DNA of 64,000 nt from Methanolobus tindarius DSM 2278 (GCF_000504205.1 NZ_AZAJ01000001.1:904879-968878); one strand, 5' to 3'. Shown: positions 9,014 to 18,635, numbered from the stretch's first letter. Numbers and translations are program-made. Notes: generated from the sequence alone by a model not told the origin.

Positions 9014-10043
9014 AAATCACTCCATTGGGGATGGAAGTCCTGTCTTCATTATTGCAGAAATGTCAGCCAATCACCTTCAGAATTTTGAACTTGCTGCAGA
9101 CACCATCAAAGCAATAAAAGAATCTGGAGCAGATGCTGTCAAAATGCAAACGTATACTCCTGATACTATAACAATTAATTGTGACAACGAATACTTCAAA
9201 ATAAAGCAAGGAACTTTATGGGATGGAAAAACATTATATCAACTTTACAAAGAAGCATATACCCCATGGGAGTGGAATCATGAACTCAAAGAATTGGCAG
9301 AAAAGCTGGGTCTTATTTTCTTTTCCTCTCCTTTCGACAAAAGTGCTGTAGATTTTCTTGAAGAAATGAATGTTCCTGCTTACAAAATTGCTTCATTTGA
9401 GATTACAGATATACCTTTAATAGAGTATGTTGCTTCAAAAGGAAAACCGGTTATAATTTCCACAGGTATTGCCACATTAACAGATATAGAAGAAGCAGTT
9501 AATTCATGTAAAAGAATGGGAAACTATGATATATCATTGTTAAAATGCACTTCTTCATATCCCACACCTTTTGATGAAATGAACTTAAATACCATCCCTA
9601 ATTTAAAAGAAACATTTGACACTGTTGTTGGTCTCTCAGACCATTCTATTGGCAACTCTGTCCCCATAGCATCTGTAGCACTTGGTGCGAAAATTATAGA
9701 AAAACATTTTATTCTTGATAGGAACCTAGGAGGACCAGATGCTGCATTTTCGCTTGAACCAGAAGAATTTAAATCAATGGTAAAAGCTGTAAGAGATGTC
9801 GAAATGGCACTTGGAAGCATTAGTTATGAATTAACGGGCAGAATGAAGAAAAACAGGGAATTTTCAAGGTCTCTTTTCATAGTAGAAGACATGAAATCAG
9901 GAGAGATGTTTACTGAAAAGAATATTCGATCAATCAGACCAGGATTTGGCTTACATCCTAGATATTTGAATCAAATAATCGGGAAAAAAGCAAGAAAAGA
10001 TATCATAAAAGGTACTCCTGTAAAATGGGATCTTGTAGAATAA
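9003..10043 (+). CDS. pseI: Pseudaminic acid synthase (NeuB family)
   Basis: Condenses a 6-deoxy-2,4-diacetamido hexose with phosphoenolpyruvate to make the nine-carbon acid. The NeuB TIM barrel shows IAEMSANH, DAVKMQTY, FFSSPFD, KIASFE and GLSDHSIG, and the C-terminal 60 residues form the SAF (antifreeze-like) domain with SIRPGFGLHP. The GTG start at 9003 has a GGGGA ribosome site and is coupled to pseH. Length of 346 residues matches PseI, LegI and NeuB; PseI is favoured by its PseB/PseC/PseH partners. Confidence 0.9.
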   Translation: MQIKNHSIGDGSPVFIIAEMSANHLQNFELAADTIKAIKESGADAVKMQTYTPDTITINCDNEYFKIKQGTLWDGKTLYQLYKEAYTPWEWNHELKELAEKLGLIFFSSPFDKSAVDFLEEMNVPAYKIASFEITDIPLIEYVASKGKPVIISTGIATLTDIEEAVNSCKRMGNYDISLLKCTSSYPTPFDEMNLNTIPNLKETFDTVVGLSDHSIGNSVPIASVALGAKIIEKHFILDRNLGGPDAAFSLEPEEFKSMVKAVRDVEMALGSISYELTGRMKKNREFSRSLFIVEDMKSGEMFTEKNIRSIRPGFGLHPRYLNQIIGKKARKDIIKGTPVKWDLVE

Positions 10044-10054
10044 TGGTGATTAAT

Positions 10055-10810
10055 ATGAAATTCGGTTTAAAATTATGGTCCACAAATAATGATCTGCTTC
10101 CAGATGCAGACCAACTTATCAAAAGCGATGTCTTTCAATATATTGAACTAACACCGATTCCACATACAGACATATCATCTTTTCTTTCCTATGACATACC
10201 GTATACTATTCACATTACTACTGAAAGACATGGAGTTAACATTGGAAATAAAAACAATCATAATAGCAGCCTTGAAGCAATATATCACTGCATTAAGTGG
10301 GCTGATAAACTTGATGCAAAATATATGGTGCTGCACCCTGGATACGGAAGTATTGAAGATTCAATAGAGCTATTAGATAAACTAGATGATGAGCGTATAT
10401 TAATAGAGAACATGCCTAAAAAAGGCTTAAACGATGAAATGATGATTGGATACATGCCCGAACAAATTGAGAAACTGATGGACAACAAATTCGGGTTTTG
10501 TTTTGATATGAATCACGCAATAAAAGCTGCAGCTAGTTTAGACATTGATTATAGGCCCTTCATTGAAAGTTTTATAAGTAAATTGTCCCCATGCTATTTC
10601 CATATCTCAGATGGAGATCTCAAAATTGAAATTGATCAACATTTAAGTATTGGAGAAGGGGAATATGATTTTTATTACTTGTTTGGAATGCTGAATGAAA
10701 AATCAGAAACCTATATCACAGTTGAAACTCCAAAACCTGACATCCACTCTTTAAATGAAGATGTTAAGAACGTGGAAAAATTGAAAACAGTTCTAAAAAC
10801 TACATATTGA
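10055..10810 (+). CDS. Sugar phosphate isomerase/epimerase-like TIM barrel
   Basis: A xylose-isomerase-like (AP endonuclease 2 family) TIM barrel of about 251 residues. Metal-binding segments are visible as LHPGYG, IENMP, FCFDMNHA, YFHISDGD and TVETP. The start at 10055 is chosen because GGTGAT lies four bases before it; in-frame ATGs at 10025 and 10043 have no good site. It sits between pseI and the glycosyltransferase and is not part of the canonical Pse pathway, so it may isomerise or epimerise a sugar intermediate (inference). Confidence 0.75.
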   Translation: MKFGLKLWSTNNDLLPDADQLIKSDVFQYIELTPIPHTDISSFLSYDIPYTIHITTERHGVNIGNKNNHNSSLEAIYHCIKWADKLDAKYMVLHPGYGSIEDSIELLDKLDDERILIENMPKKGLNDEMMIGYMPEQIEKLMDNKFGFCFDMNHAIKAAASLDIDYRPFIESFISKLSPCYFHISDGDLKIEIDQHLSIGEGEYDFYYLFGMLNEKSETYITVETPKPDIHSLNEDVKNVEKLKTVLKTTY

Positions 10811-10826
10811 ACGAAATGGAATCACT

Positions 10827-12299
10827 ATGAAAAAAGTTCTCATCTACATGCCTTTTGCCGACTGGGTTCCACACCTTGCAACAGATCTTGAAATTGCTGC
10901 AAAACATATTGAAGTGGGTGATGATGTCCACATAATTCAATGTTCATCTGACCTACCTTCTTGTGAACCAAATCCAAATCATATAAAACTAAGATGCATG
11001 TTATGTAAATCCAGAAGAAATAAGGGATTGACTATTATAAACTTGCCAGAGGAAAAAAGGCATGATCTTGCATTAAATAATTTTATTAAACCTCTGAATT
11101 TACCTGATTTTTCATCCATGAATGAATTAAAGGGGTTTAAAGTTGGTGATTTGGATGCAGGAATGGGGGTAGCTTCTTCACTTATTAGCATGGTAAGGGA
11201 ACCAAACCCTAATGTAAAACAATACAAATCATTCGTAGAGAAGAATCTCATTATGTCACTAGCTGTTCATGATGCAATTAAACATCATCTTGAAGTTATA
11301 AAACCCGACATATTCTACCTATTCAACGGGAGATATGCACCTCTTAGACCTGCCTTACGAGCTGCTCAGGAATTAGGAATTAAAACATATGTACATGAGA
11401 GAGCCGGAGTTCTCAACAAATACTCTTTAAGTGAAAATACATATCCACATGATCTAGAATACCAGAAAAAGCAGATAGACAAATATTGGGAGGCTGAAGT
11501 TAATACTGAAACAAAGGTAAAGATTGCTACATCATGGTATGAAGACCGCAGAGGCGGAAAAGACCAGAGCTGGTACTCATTTACCAAATCTCAGATTAAG
11601 GGAAACCTGCCGGAAGGTTTTGACTCTGCAAAGAGAAATATTGCCATTTATAATTCGTCACAGGATGAATTCGAGGCAATCGATGGTTGGGAAAACCCAT
11701 ATTACAGGAATCAGACTGAAGCTATAAAGGCAATTGTTAATTCAGATGTTGATCCAGATATAATGTTCTATCTAAGAATTCATCCAAATTTAAAAGGTTT
11801 GAAAAATACCCAGATAAAAGAATTGAATGGATTAAAATCGCCAAATCTGGTTGTTATTCCTGCAGACTCAAAAATAGATTCTTATGAACTGATGGCTGCA
11901 TGTGAAAAAATAATTACATTTGGTTCTACAATAGGTATTGAAAGTGTATTCTGGGGGAAACCATCTATTTTAGTTGGCAGAACCACTTATGAAGATATGA
12001 AAGGTTGTTACATTCCTAAAGATAGAAGCGACATAATTGAGCTGATAAACAAAAAACTTGATTGCTCAGACAATACAGGTTCAATAAAATTTGCATATTG
12101 GCAAAGTGTTAAAGGTTATGAATACATTTATTACAAACCGGAATCAGTCAGACAGGGTACTTTTATGGGGAAGTACCTCAAAAATCCTCATATACAAAGA
12201 ATAAAAGCAAAGATTCTGTCCAACGACCTGTTTTCAAAAATAATATTCAAAGCTGCCTATTTATTCCGAAAAATAAAGTGGAAACTTCATTTATCGTAA
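10827..12299 (+). CDS. Capsule-type glycosyltransferase-like protein (GT-B fold)
   Basis: A 490-residue protein resembling capsular polysaccharide/KpsC-LipB-like transferases. The N-terminus (VLIYMPFADW) looks like a first Rossmann strand, YLRIHPN and TFGSTIGIESVFWGKPSILVG near residues 340-395 match the C-terminal donor-binding half of such enzymes, and the N-terminal region has a C-x2-C pair (CMLC). No membrane segment is seen. Next to pseI and pseF, it is a good candidate for the enzyme that transfers the nonulosonic acid from its CMP donor (inference). It lacks the N-terminal loop of PseG, so it does not replace that hydrolase. Confidence 0.65.
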   Translation: MKKVLIYMPFADWVPHLATDLEIAAKHIEVGDDVHIIQCSSDLPSCEPNPNHIKLRCMLCKSRRNKGLTIINLPEEKRHDLALNNFIKPLNLPDFSSMNELKGFKVGDLDAGMGVASSLISMVREPNPNVKQYKSFVEKNLIMSLAVHDAIKHHLEVIKPDIFYLFNGRYAPLRPALRAAQELGIKTYVHERAGVLNKYSLSENTYPHDLEYQKKQIDKYWEAEVNTETKVKIATSWYEDRRGGKDQSWYSFTKSQIKGNLPEGFDSAKRNIAIYNSSQDEFEAIDGWENPYYRNQTEAIKAIVNSDVDPDIMFYLRIHPNLKGLKNTQIKELNGLKSPNLVVIPADSKIDSYELMAACEKIITFGSTIGIESVFWGKPSILVGRTTYEDMKGCYIPKDRSDIIELINKKLDCSDNTGSIKFAYWQSVKGYEYIYYKPESVRQGTFMGKYLKNPHIQRIKAKILSNDLFSKIIFKAAYLFRKIKWKLHLS

Positions 12300-12355
12300 C
12301 AATAGACTATAAAGAACAAAAACGAATGACATAACCGAACAAAAGGTCATAAACA

Positions 12356-13495
12356 ATGTTGTTTGATATAATTGATTCAATATTTATCTGGTATATTCTT
12401 ATTTTATTTGAGATTATTCTTTTTACATCGTACACTTTGGTAACGTACATTTATTCAAAGAAGGAAAGGAATTTAGCGAAAATTGAAGATTTACCTACTG
12501 TCACATTGATCATACCAATGTACAATGAAGAAAAAGTGATCAAAGAAAAAATAGAGAATACCTATCAATTAGACTATCCTGATGATAAACTTGAAGTTAT
12601 AATCATTGATGACTATTCCACTGATAACTCAGAAAAGATTGCATTAGATAATGTAAACAATAATGGATTTAAAGTATCTGTAGTCAAAAATGAAGGTGGC
12701 AAAGGTAAAGCCAGAGGTCTCAACTGGATATTCACAAAAGTATCCAGCGAAATAACGGTAATAACGGATGCAGACGCCATATTAAAAGAAGATTCTCTGT
12801 TACAGGTTGTAAAAAATTACTCAAATACGGAAATAGGCGGAGTTACAGGGAAAATAGTGATAATCTCTGATAAAACAAGAATATCAAAATCACAGGAAGA
12901 CTCTTACCGGCATTATTTTGATCTATGGAGACAAGGAGAAAGTAACATAGCTTCGGTATCAGTGTGTAATGGGCCACTAATGAGCTTCAGAACAAAACTC
13001 CTGAAAAAGATAAAAATCGATCCAAATGCTTACGCAGATGACTCTGATATGCTTTACAAAATAATTGGCCTGGGTTACAATGTTGTATACGAAAAAACTG
13101 CTGTTGTATACGAACGTGTTCCACTTACCTTGAAAGGGCGAACTATCCAAAAAATGAAAAGAATAAACGGTTTGAGAAAAGTCTACATCAATAACTTAAA
13201 ACTTCTGGGGAAAGGTAAATTTGGAACTATTGTTTATCCCTATGCACTCCTGACACACCTGATCTCACCCATTGTGGTCTTGTTGATAACTATTATGTAT
13301 CCTTTGATAATCATCAAACAACCACTGTATCTTGGGCTTTTAATAATACTTGTTGTCCCAAAAATTGGAAACCTAGCACTTTCATTTGTAACAACTCAAC
13401 TAATAATGAATTTTTCATTTATAATACCAACTTCAGGATCATGGGAAGCTGTAGAAGATGCCAGATACGAACTGAATTCAGCAAAAAACAAATAG
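12356..13495 (+). CDS. Membrane family 2 glycosyltransferase
   Basis: A processive-type GT2 with one N-terminal membrane helix (residues about 8-32), the catalytic domain starting at LIIPMYNEE, a DAD metal motif at 138-140, a YADDSDM acceptor/base region, and two or three C-terminal helices. The order matches membrane GT2 enzymes that build lipid-linked or exported glycans. It is the last gene before aglB, so it probably extends the dolichol-linked N-glycan on the cytoplasmic face (inference). Confidence 0.85.
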   Translation: MLFDIIDSIFIWYILILFEIILFTSYTLVTYIYSKKERNLAKIEDLPTVTLIIPMYNEEKVIKEKIENTYQLDYPDDKLEVIIIDDYSTDNSEKIALDNVNNNGFKVSVVKNEGGKGKARGLNWIFTKVSSEITVITDADAILKEDSLLQVVKNYSNTEIGGVTGKIVIISDKTRISKSQEDSYRHYFDLWRQGESNIASVSVCNGPLMSFRTKLLKKIKIDPNAYADDSDMLYKIIGLGYNVVYEKTAVVYERVPLTLKGRTIQKMKRINGLRKVYINNLKLLGKGKFGTIVYPYALLTHLISPIVVLLITIMYPLIIIKQPLYLGLLIILVVPKIGNLALSFVTTQLIMNFSFIIPTSGSWEAVEDARYELNSAKNK

Positions 13496-13569
13496 AACAT
13501 TAATCCAAATAAACTAATAAACAGCATAATATTATTGTGACATAATTTAATGAGGGAGTAAGTAAGGAA

Positions 13570-16035
13570 ATGACCATTAAAAACAAACCACCAAAGCTTT
13601 CTTCAAGCAATTTAATATATTTCATAGGAATTGCAATATCATTCCTGATTGCTATATATATTAGAACAGTTCCTAAAGCAGGAGTATTTATTTCAGAAAC
13701 ATTTACTCGTTTTGGAGGAAATGACCCCTGGTATCATTTAAGAAATGTTGAATCTATAGTTCAAAACTATCCACACATGTTGTGGTTTGATGCTCATACG
13801 CAATATCCAAATGGTAGTAATCAGGTGTTTGCTCCACTATTTGATTATTTCCTTTCAACCGTAATCTGGATAATAGGATTGGGCAATCCTGATCAGAATT
13901 TAATAAACACAATATGTGCATATAATCCAGTTATTTTGGGAGCACTGGTCATCATACCGACCTACTTTGTCACAAAACACCTATTTGATAAAAGAGCAGC
14001 TCTTTTAGCGGCATTTTTAATAGCAATTGCTCCGGGGCAGTTTTTATCACGCTCAATAATAGGATTTAACGATCACCACATAGCTGAAACACTCCTTACA
14101 ACAATCATTGCAATGTTTATGATTCTCACACTAAAAGCTGCAAAGAATCATGAAATTACCTTTGAGAACATTAAAAATAAAGATCTAAATGTGCATAAAA
14201 TGCTGTTCTTATATTTGATACTAACAGGAATAGCACTTGGAGCATATTCTTTAGCATGGATAGGGGCTATATTTTTCAGTTTTGTTATTGGAGTATATAT
14301 AACAATACAATATTGTGAAGATCATATACGTGGTAAATCCACTGATTACCTAGCTATTACAGGAGTAGTTGTTTTTGCTGTTGCACTTATAATGGTTTTA
14401 GTAACCCCTCATGTGGGAAACACAAAGCCACTTACAACAAAAGGTTTGGTTGCAGGCATAGTTGCATTTCCAATTTTAAATCTACTCTCTGTTACTCTGA
14501 ACAAAAAAAATATTAAAAATTCATATTATCCTTTATCAATTGTTCTGATATTCCTGATAGGGATTGGAATGGCAAAATTGCTTTCAGAATCCGCTTACGA
14601 ACTTATTGCAAGTGTTTTTAGTTTCTTTATGCGCACAGGCGGTGGACTTACTATTGCAGAAGCTTCCCCACTTTTATCATCAGGAGGGGCGTTCACACTC
14701 CAACCACTGTGGTACAACTTCGGAACACTGGGTTACATATCATTCTTTGCACTTGCAATACTAATCTACAAAGCATTTACAAAAGAAAATACACCCGATA
14801 AAACATTCCTGATAGTCTGGACGATTATGATTATCTGGGCTATGCTGCAACAGAATCGCTTTGCGTATTACTATTCAGTAAATGCAGCAATACTCAGTGC
14901 ATGGATTGGTATTAGTATTCTAGATCTTGCAGGATGGAAAGGTCTTATCGAAAATATAAAATCAAAAACATTCACTGCTAGTAACATAAAAGCAATGCAC
15001 ATCCTATCAGCTATATTTATTATACTGATAATGATATATCCAAGCTACAGTATTGCAATGCAACAAAATCAGGGAACAGGTGGTCCAAATGGTTACTGGA
15101 TAGAAGCAACTCAGTGGTTAAGATACAATACCCCTGACCCGGGACTTGACTACTACGAAAGCTATGAAAGACCAGAAACTGGAGAGAGCTACGAATATCC
15201 AGATACCGCATACGGAGTAATGTCCTGGTGGGACTATGGACACTGGATTGAAGTTATTGGTCACCGCATACCGAATGCTAACCCTTTCCAACAGGGAATT
15301 GGTGGCCGAAGAGATAGCATCGAAGAGGAAAACCTGCCCGGAGCATCCACATTCTTCACTGCATCATCAGAGGAAGAAGCTACTGAAGTTCTAGAAGCAG
15401 TCCACCCAGACCCTGACAAATCCGGTGCACGATACATAGTTTCAGATGTTGAAATGGCAACTGGAAAATTCTATGCCATGAGTGCCTGGACACTGGATAC
15501 GGATGATTATTATGTACAGGTGCAAGCTGATACAGGGTATATGACAGTTCCCGGACAAAGATACTATGATTCAATGGAAGCAAGACTCCACATCTTTGAC
15601 GGTAACGGACTGAAACAATACCGTATGGTACATGAATCCCCAATAGCAAGCACACAGGAGACAGGTTATAAGAACGTCTACAATGTACTCTTTGGAGGAA
15701 ATGTGGCAGAAGAAAACAGTGGTTATGTTAAAATCTTTGAATATGTCAAGGGTGCTACAGTTACAGGCAAAGCTTCAGCAAGTGAGACTGTGACCATCAG
15801 CAACACCATACTAACCAGTCAGATGAGGACATTCACATACACACAAACCACAACTGCAGAATCGGACGGAACTTACTCATTAACAGTCCCTTATTCAACA
15901 ACAGGACCTATTGAAGGAGAAACACAGTTCGATACAATGCCAACCGGAGCTTATGTGATTAGCTATGGAAATACTACACAGCAGGTTAGTGTCAGCGAAA
16001 CAGATGTTTTGAATGGGAATACAATAGAAGTTTGA
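13570..16035 (+). CDS. aglB: Dolichyl-(phosphate)-oligosaccharide protein glycosyltransferase AglB (STT3)
   Basis: Catalytic subunit of archaeal N-glycosylation; it moves the lipid-linked glycan to Asn in N-x-S/T on the outer face of the membrane. About twelve membrane helices fill residues 15-500. Metal-binding acidic residues are D52 in NDPWYH and D168 in NDHH, and the WWDYG motif lies at residues 553-557 at the start of the soluble domain. The last 120 residues form a beta-rich tail. Its place directly after the glycan genes argues that the whole island makes its donor. The ATG follows GGGAG and an AAGGAA stretch. Confidence 0.95.
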   Translation: MTIKNKPPKLSSSNLIYFIGIAISFLIAIYIRTVPKAGVFISETFTRFGGNDPWYHLRNVESIVQNYPHMLWFDAHTQYPNGSNQVFAPLFDYFLSTVIWIIGLGNPDQNLINTICAYNPVILGALVIIPTYFVTKHLFDKRAALLAAFLIAIAPGQFLSRSIIGFNDHHIAETLLTTIIAMFMILTLKAAKNHEITFENIKNKDLNVHKMLFLYLILTGIALGAYSLAWIGAIFFSFVIGVYITIQYCEDHIRGKSTDYLAITGVVVFAVALIMVLVTPHVGNTKPLTTKGLVAGIVAFPILNLLSVTLNKKNIKNSYYPLSIVLIFLIGIGMAKLLSESAYELIASVFSFFMRTGGGLTIAEASPLLSSGGAFTLQPLWYNFGTLGYISFFALAILIYKAFTKENTPDKTFLIVWTIMIIWAMLQQNRFAYYYSVNAAILSAWIGISILDLAGWKGLIENIKSKTFTASNIKAMHILSAIFIILIMIYPSYSIAMQQNQGTGGPNGYWIEATQWLRYNTPDPGLDYYESYERPETGESYEYPDTAYGVMSWWDYGHWIEVIGHRIPNANPFQQGIGGRRDSIEEENLPGASTFFTASSEEEATEVLEAVHPDPDKSGARYIVSDVEMATGKFYAMSAWTLDTDDYYVQVQADTGYMTVPGQRYYDSMEARLHIFDGNGLKQYRMVHESPIASTQETGYKNVYNVLFGGNVAEENSGYVKIFEYVKGATVTGKASASETVTISNTILTSQMRTFTYTQTTTAESDGTYSLTVPYSTTGPIEGETQFDTMPTGAYVISYGNTTQQVSVSETDVLNGNTIEV

Positions 16036-16066
16036 TTTTTTCCCATTCTTACTTTTATTTTTTTTA
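16036..16066 (+). terminator. Oligo-T terminator after aglB
   Basis: Three closely spaced runs of T (six, four and eight bases) follow the aglB stop without a strong hairpin, the usual form of archaeal intrinsic termination. Confidence 0.5.
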
Positions 16067-16132
16067 CTATTTTGGCTCCATTCCCGACACTTACAAATAA
16101 TATCATGCAGAAGCTAGCCATAAGGTGATATA

Positions 16133-16621
16133 TTGGACAATATAATCAAGGGAAAAGCATGGATATACGGTAGCGATATCGATACGGATGTAATAATTCC
16201 CGGAAAATACCTGCGTACAAAAGATATGCAGGTTTTTGCAGATCATGCTATGGAAGGAATTGATCCTGAGTTTTCAAAAAAAGTGCAGACAGGCGATATC
16301 ATTGTCGCTGCTGACAACTTTGGTTGCGGCTCATCCAGAGAACAGGCTGCACTGGCACTCAAATATGCTGGTGTAGGTTGCGTAATTGCAAAATCATTTG
16401 GAAGGATCTTTTTCAGAAATGCAATCAATGTAGGACTGCCATTGATGGAAGCAGATGTAAAGTGCAACGAAGGCGATGAAGTTGAAATAGATCTGCTTCA
16501 GGGAACAGTAACCGTAAATGATAATGTGTTCCAGGGAAACAAACTTCCTGATTTCCTGCTTGAAATGCTTACTGAAGGTGGCCTTGTAGCACACAGAAAA
16601 GCACAGAAGAACAAACAATAA
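16133..16621 (+). CDS. aksE: Homoaconitase / isopropylmalate isomerase small subunit
   Basis: Small swivel-domain subunit of an aconitase-family hydro-lyase, 162 residues. [20 protein letters not shown] and the flexible loop YLRT (residues 25-28) are visible. In methanogens the YLRT loop has been linked to homoaconitase, acting in 2-oxosuberate synthesis for coenzyme B, whereas YLRV marks isopropylmalate isomerase; this is why AksE is preferred over LeuD. The TTG start at 16133 has GGTGAT upstream. The matching large subunit is not in the window. The homoisocitrate-type dehydrogenase gene lies two genes downstream in the same direction. Confidence 0.75.
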   Translation: MDNIIKGKAWIYGSDIDTDVIIPGKYLRTKDMQVFADHAMEGIDPEFSKKVQTGDIIVAADNFGCGSSREQAALALKYAGVGCVIAKSFGRIFFRNAINVGLPLMEADVKCNEGDEVEIDLLQGTVTVNDNVFQGNKLPDFLLEMLTEGGLVAHRKAQKNKQ

Positions 16622-16631
16622 CGAGCATCAA

Positions 16632-17498
16632 ATGATATTTCCGGATGAATATAAACACGTCGGGCATAGTAAAGAGATGCCTGACGGTGAAGACAGGCGT
16701 ATCTACTTTCTGACAAGGTACATGATAGTGGAAAACTGCGAAACTGGTAACTATTCTCTCTTTGAAGTCGAACATCAGGGAGAAGGACTTCTCAGGGATG
16801 CTACCTGTCTTAAGGAACTGGCTTCAGGTGAAGAGATTGTACGCTATGAAAAGGAACTTAATATTAAAGACAGGGCACTTCTCATAGACACAGCAACTGA
16901 AATCTGTAAAAGCAAAGAAAAAGTCAACACTGTCATATTCACTGGCATAGACAAGCACCTGACTTTCGTACACAAACCCGACCCTTCTGAAATTATTGAA
17001 ATTGAGATTGTTGACATTTTTCCTCCTGAGCCTTCGTGGCTTGCAAGCGTTGTCCGCAGGATTGAACAAAGCGGTGTATGGGGAGATTTATCCATACATT
17101 TCTCAGAGAACCTTACAGACCTAAGACAATTTGAAGGAGAGAACACAGTATTTCCATGTTCTTCTTCCGGACTAAAAGGTAAATGCCTGGATTGTGATGT
17201 TATTGAAGAAGACGGTGCACTGCTGGTAGGTTGCGAGATTTCAAAGAGTCTTTTTGAGTCCAGATTCCCGGGAATTGAGTACTCATTTGTGAACATCTGT
17301 CCCTTCAAATCAGACATATTCAAACCCACCAGGGTTTTCATTACAAGATGCTGCCGTGCTGAGAATTCCGGAATTGTTACAATTGCAGGCATAAAGGGAG
17401 CCGTTGTACACTGGGGAGCTTCTGAATTTGACGTGACCATGGCAATCAGGAACCTTGTTCAGGAGCTAAAGCTTTCAGTTAAGAAAGACAATTTATAA
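16632..17498 (+). CDS. Conserved-looking protein of unknown function between aksE and aksF
   Basis: I do not recognise a named family with certainty. The 288-residue product is soluble, without signal peptide or helices, and contains several cysteines: CSSSGLKGKCLDC around residues 176-188 and ITRCCRAE near residue 238. It lies 10 bases after the homoaconitase small subunit and 34 before the dehydrogenase, so it is very likely cotranscribed with them. A role in coenzyme B or branched-chain 2-oxoacid elongation is therefore possible, for example as an assembly or maturation partner, but this is inference from position alone. Confidence 0.6.
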   Translation: MIFPDEYKHVGHSKEMPDGEDRRIYFLTRYMIVENCETGNYSLFEVEHQGEGLLRDATCLKELASGEEIVRYEKELNIKDRALLIDTATEICKSKEKVNTVIFTGIDKHLTFVHKPDPSEIIEIEIVDIFPPEPSWLASVVRRIEQSGVWGDLSIHFSENLTDLRQFEGENTVFPCSSSGLKGKCLDCDVIEEDGALLVGCEISKSLFESRFPGIEYSFVNICPFKSDIFKPTRVFITRCCRAENSGIVTIAGIKGAVVHWGASEFDVTMAIRNLVQELKLSVKKDNL

Positions 17499-17532
17499 TT
17501 GTAGATATTATGGAAATAATCGGGGAATTGAT

Positions 17533-18537
17533 ATGAAACTTGCAGTTATAGAAGGTGACGGAGTAGGGAAAGAGGTTATACCTGTTGCACTGGAGGTTCT
17601 TGATGCATTTGGACTTGACGTGGAAAAAGTTCCTCTGGAACTCGGATATGGCAGGTGGGAAAGAACTGGTGCTGCCATTACAGATGAAGATATAGACTTA
17701 CTGAAGGGATGTGATTGTGTCCTTTTTGGTGCGGTGACAACACCTCCTGATCCTAATTACAAAAGCGTTCTATTGACAATCCGCAAGGAACTTGATATGT
17801 ACGCAAATATCCGTCCAATACGCCCCCTTCCTTCAATAAAAGGAATTCATGACAGGACAGATTTCAACTACATTATAGTTCGGGAAAATACGGAAGGACT
17901 TTATTCAGGAATTGAAGAGATTGGCGAAGATGTATCCACCACTAAAAGAGTGATTACAAGAAAAGGATCAAAGAGAATTGCAGATTATGCAAGCAAACTC
18001 GCAGGAAGCAGGACTAACAAACTGACAATAGTTCACAAGTCCAATGTAATGAAATCTGACAAATTATTCCTTGATGTTTGCCGCCAGTCTGCAACAGATG
18101 CAGGAGTTACTCCCAGTGACGAACTGGTGGATTCTTTTGCATACAACCTTATAAGAAATCCCTGGAATTATGACGTAATCGTTACCACTAATCTGTTTGG
18201 AGATATTCTCAGTGATATGTCAGGAGCTCTTGTGGGCGGACTTGGTCTTCTGCCAAGTGCCAATATCGGTGAGAAATATGCGTTCTTTGAACCGGTTCAC
18301 GGAAGCGCACCGGATATTGCAGGAAGAAACATCGCAAATCCTCTTGCCACAGTACTCAGTCTTAAAATGTTGCTTGAATGGCATGGAGATATGGCCGAAG
18401 CGGGAATTCTGGAAGAGGCTATTGATACCTCTCTGAATCATGGGATCTGCACTCCGGATCTTGGAGGGAAAAGCAGTACATCCGAAGTTGGTGAGTTCTT
18501 AGCAAATTACATCAAAACAAGAGTAAAACATAATTAG
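17533..18537 (+). CDS. aksF: Homoisocitrate/isopropylmalate dehydrogenase
   Basis: An NAD(P)-dependent beta-decarboxylating dehydrogenase of 334 residues. The N-terminal IEGDGVGKE, the substrate arginines in TIRKELDMYANIRPIR, VRENTEGLYSG, the catalytic Lys in VHKSNVMK, the Asp pair in FGDILSDM and EPVHGSAPDIAG are all visible. In methanogens such paralogues split between LeuB (leucine) and AksF (coenzyme B); the YLRT-type small subunit next door favours AksF. GGGGAAT lies before the ATG. It ends in a strong hairpin terminator. Confidence 0.8.
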   Translation: MKLAVIEGDGVGKEVIPVALEVLDAFGLDVEKVPLELGYGRWERTGAAITDEDIDLLKGCDCVLFGAVTTPPDPNYKSVLLTIRKELDMYANIRPIRPLPSIKGIHDRTDFNYIIVRENTEGLYSGIEEIGEDVSTTKRVITRKGSKRIADYASKLAGSRTNKLTIVHKSNVMKSDKLFLDVCRQSATDAGVTPSDELVDSFAYNLIRNPWNYDVIVTTNLFGDILSDMSGALVGGLGLLPSANIGEKYAFFEPVHGSAPDIAGRNIANPLATVLSLKMLLEWHGDMAEAGILEEAIDTSLNHGICTPDLGGKSSTSEVGEFLANYIKTRVKHN

Positions 18538-18561
18538 GCCAGGGCTTACTTTCTGGCCTAA
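18534..18561. terminator. Hairpin terminator after aksF
   Basis: TTAGGCCAG pairs perfectly with CTGGCCTAA across a 10-base loop, overlapping the aksF stop codon and followed by TTTATTATATT. Confidence 0.75.
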
Positions 18562-18635
18562 TTTATTATATTCATTATACGTTCCACATTCACCATACTT
18601 ACCATTTTTTATTTTTGTATAGGATAATTCTTTTG

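Noticed and set aside
10827-12299. The 490-residue transferase as a replacement for PseG
   Set aside because: PseG-type proteins have an N-terminal GxGHxxR loop that is missing here; the protein is also too long and looks like a capsule transferase.
16844-17440. Open frame of 198 residues on the minus strand opposite the gene between aksE and aksF
   Set aside because: No ribosome site, no domain, and it lies wholly under a gene with operon context and a good frame.
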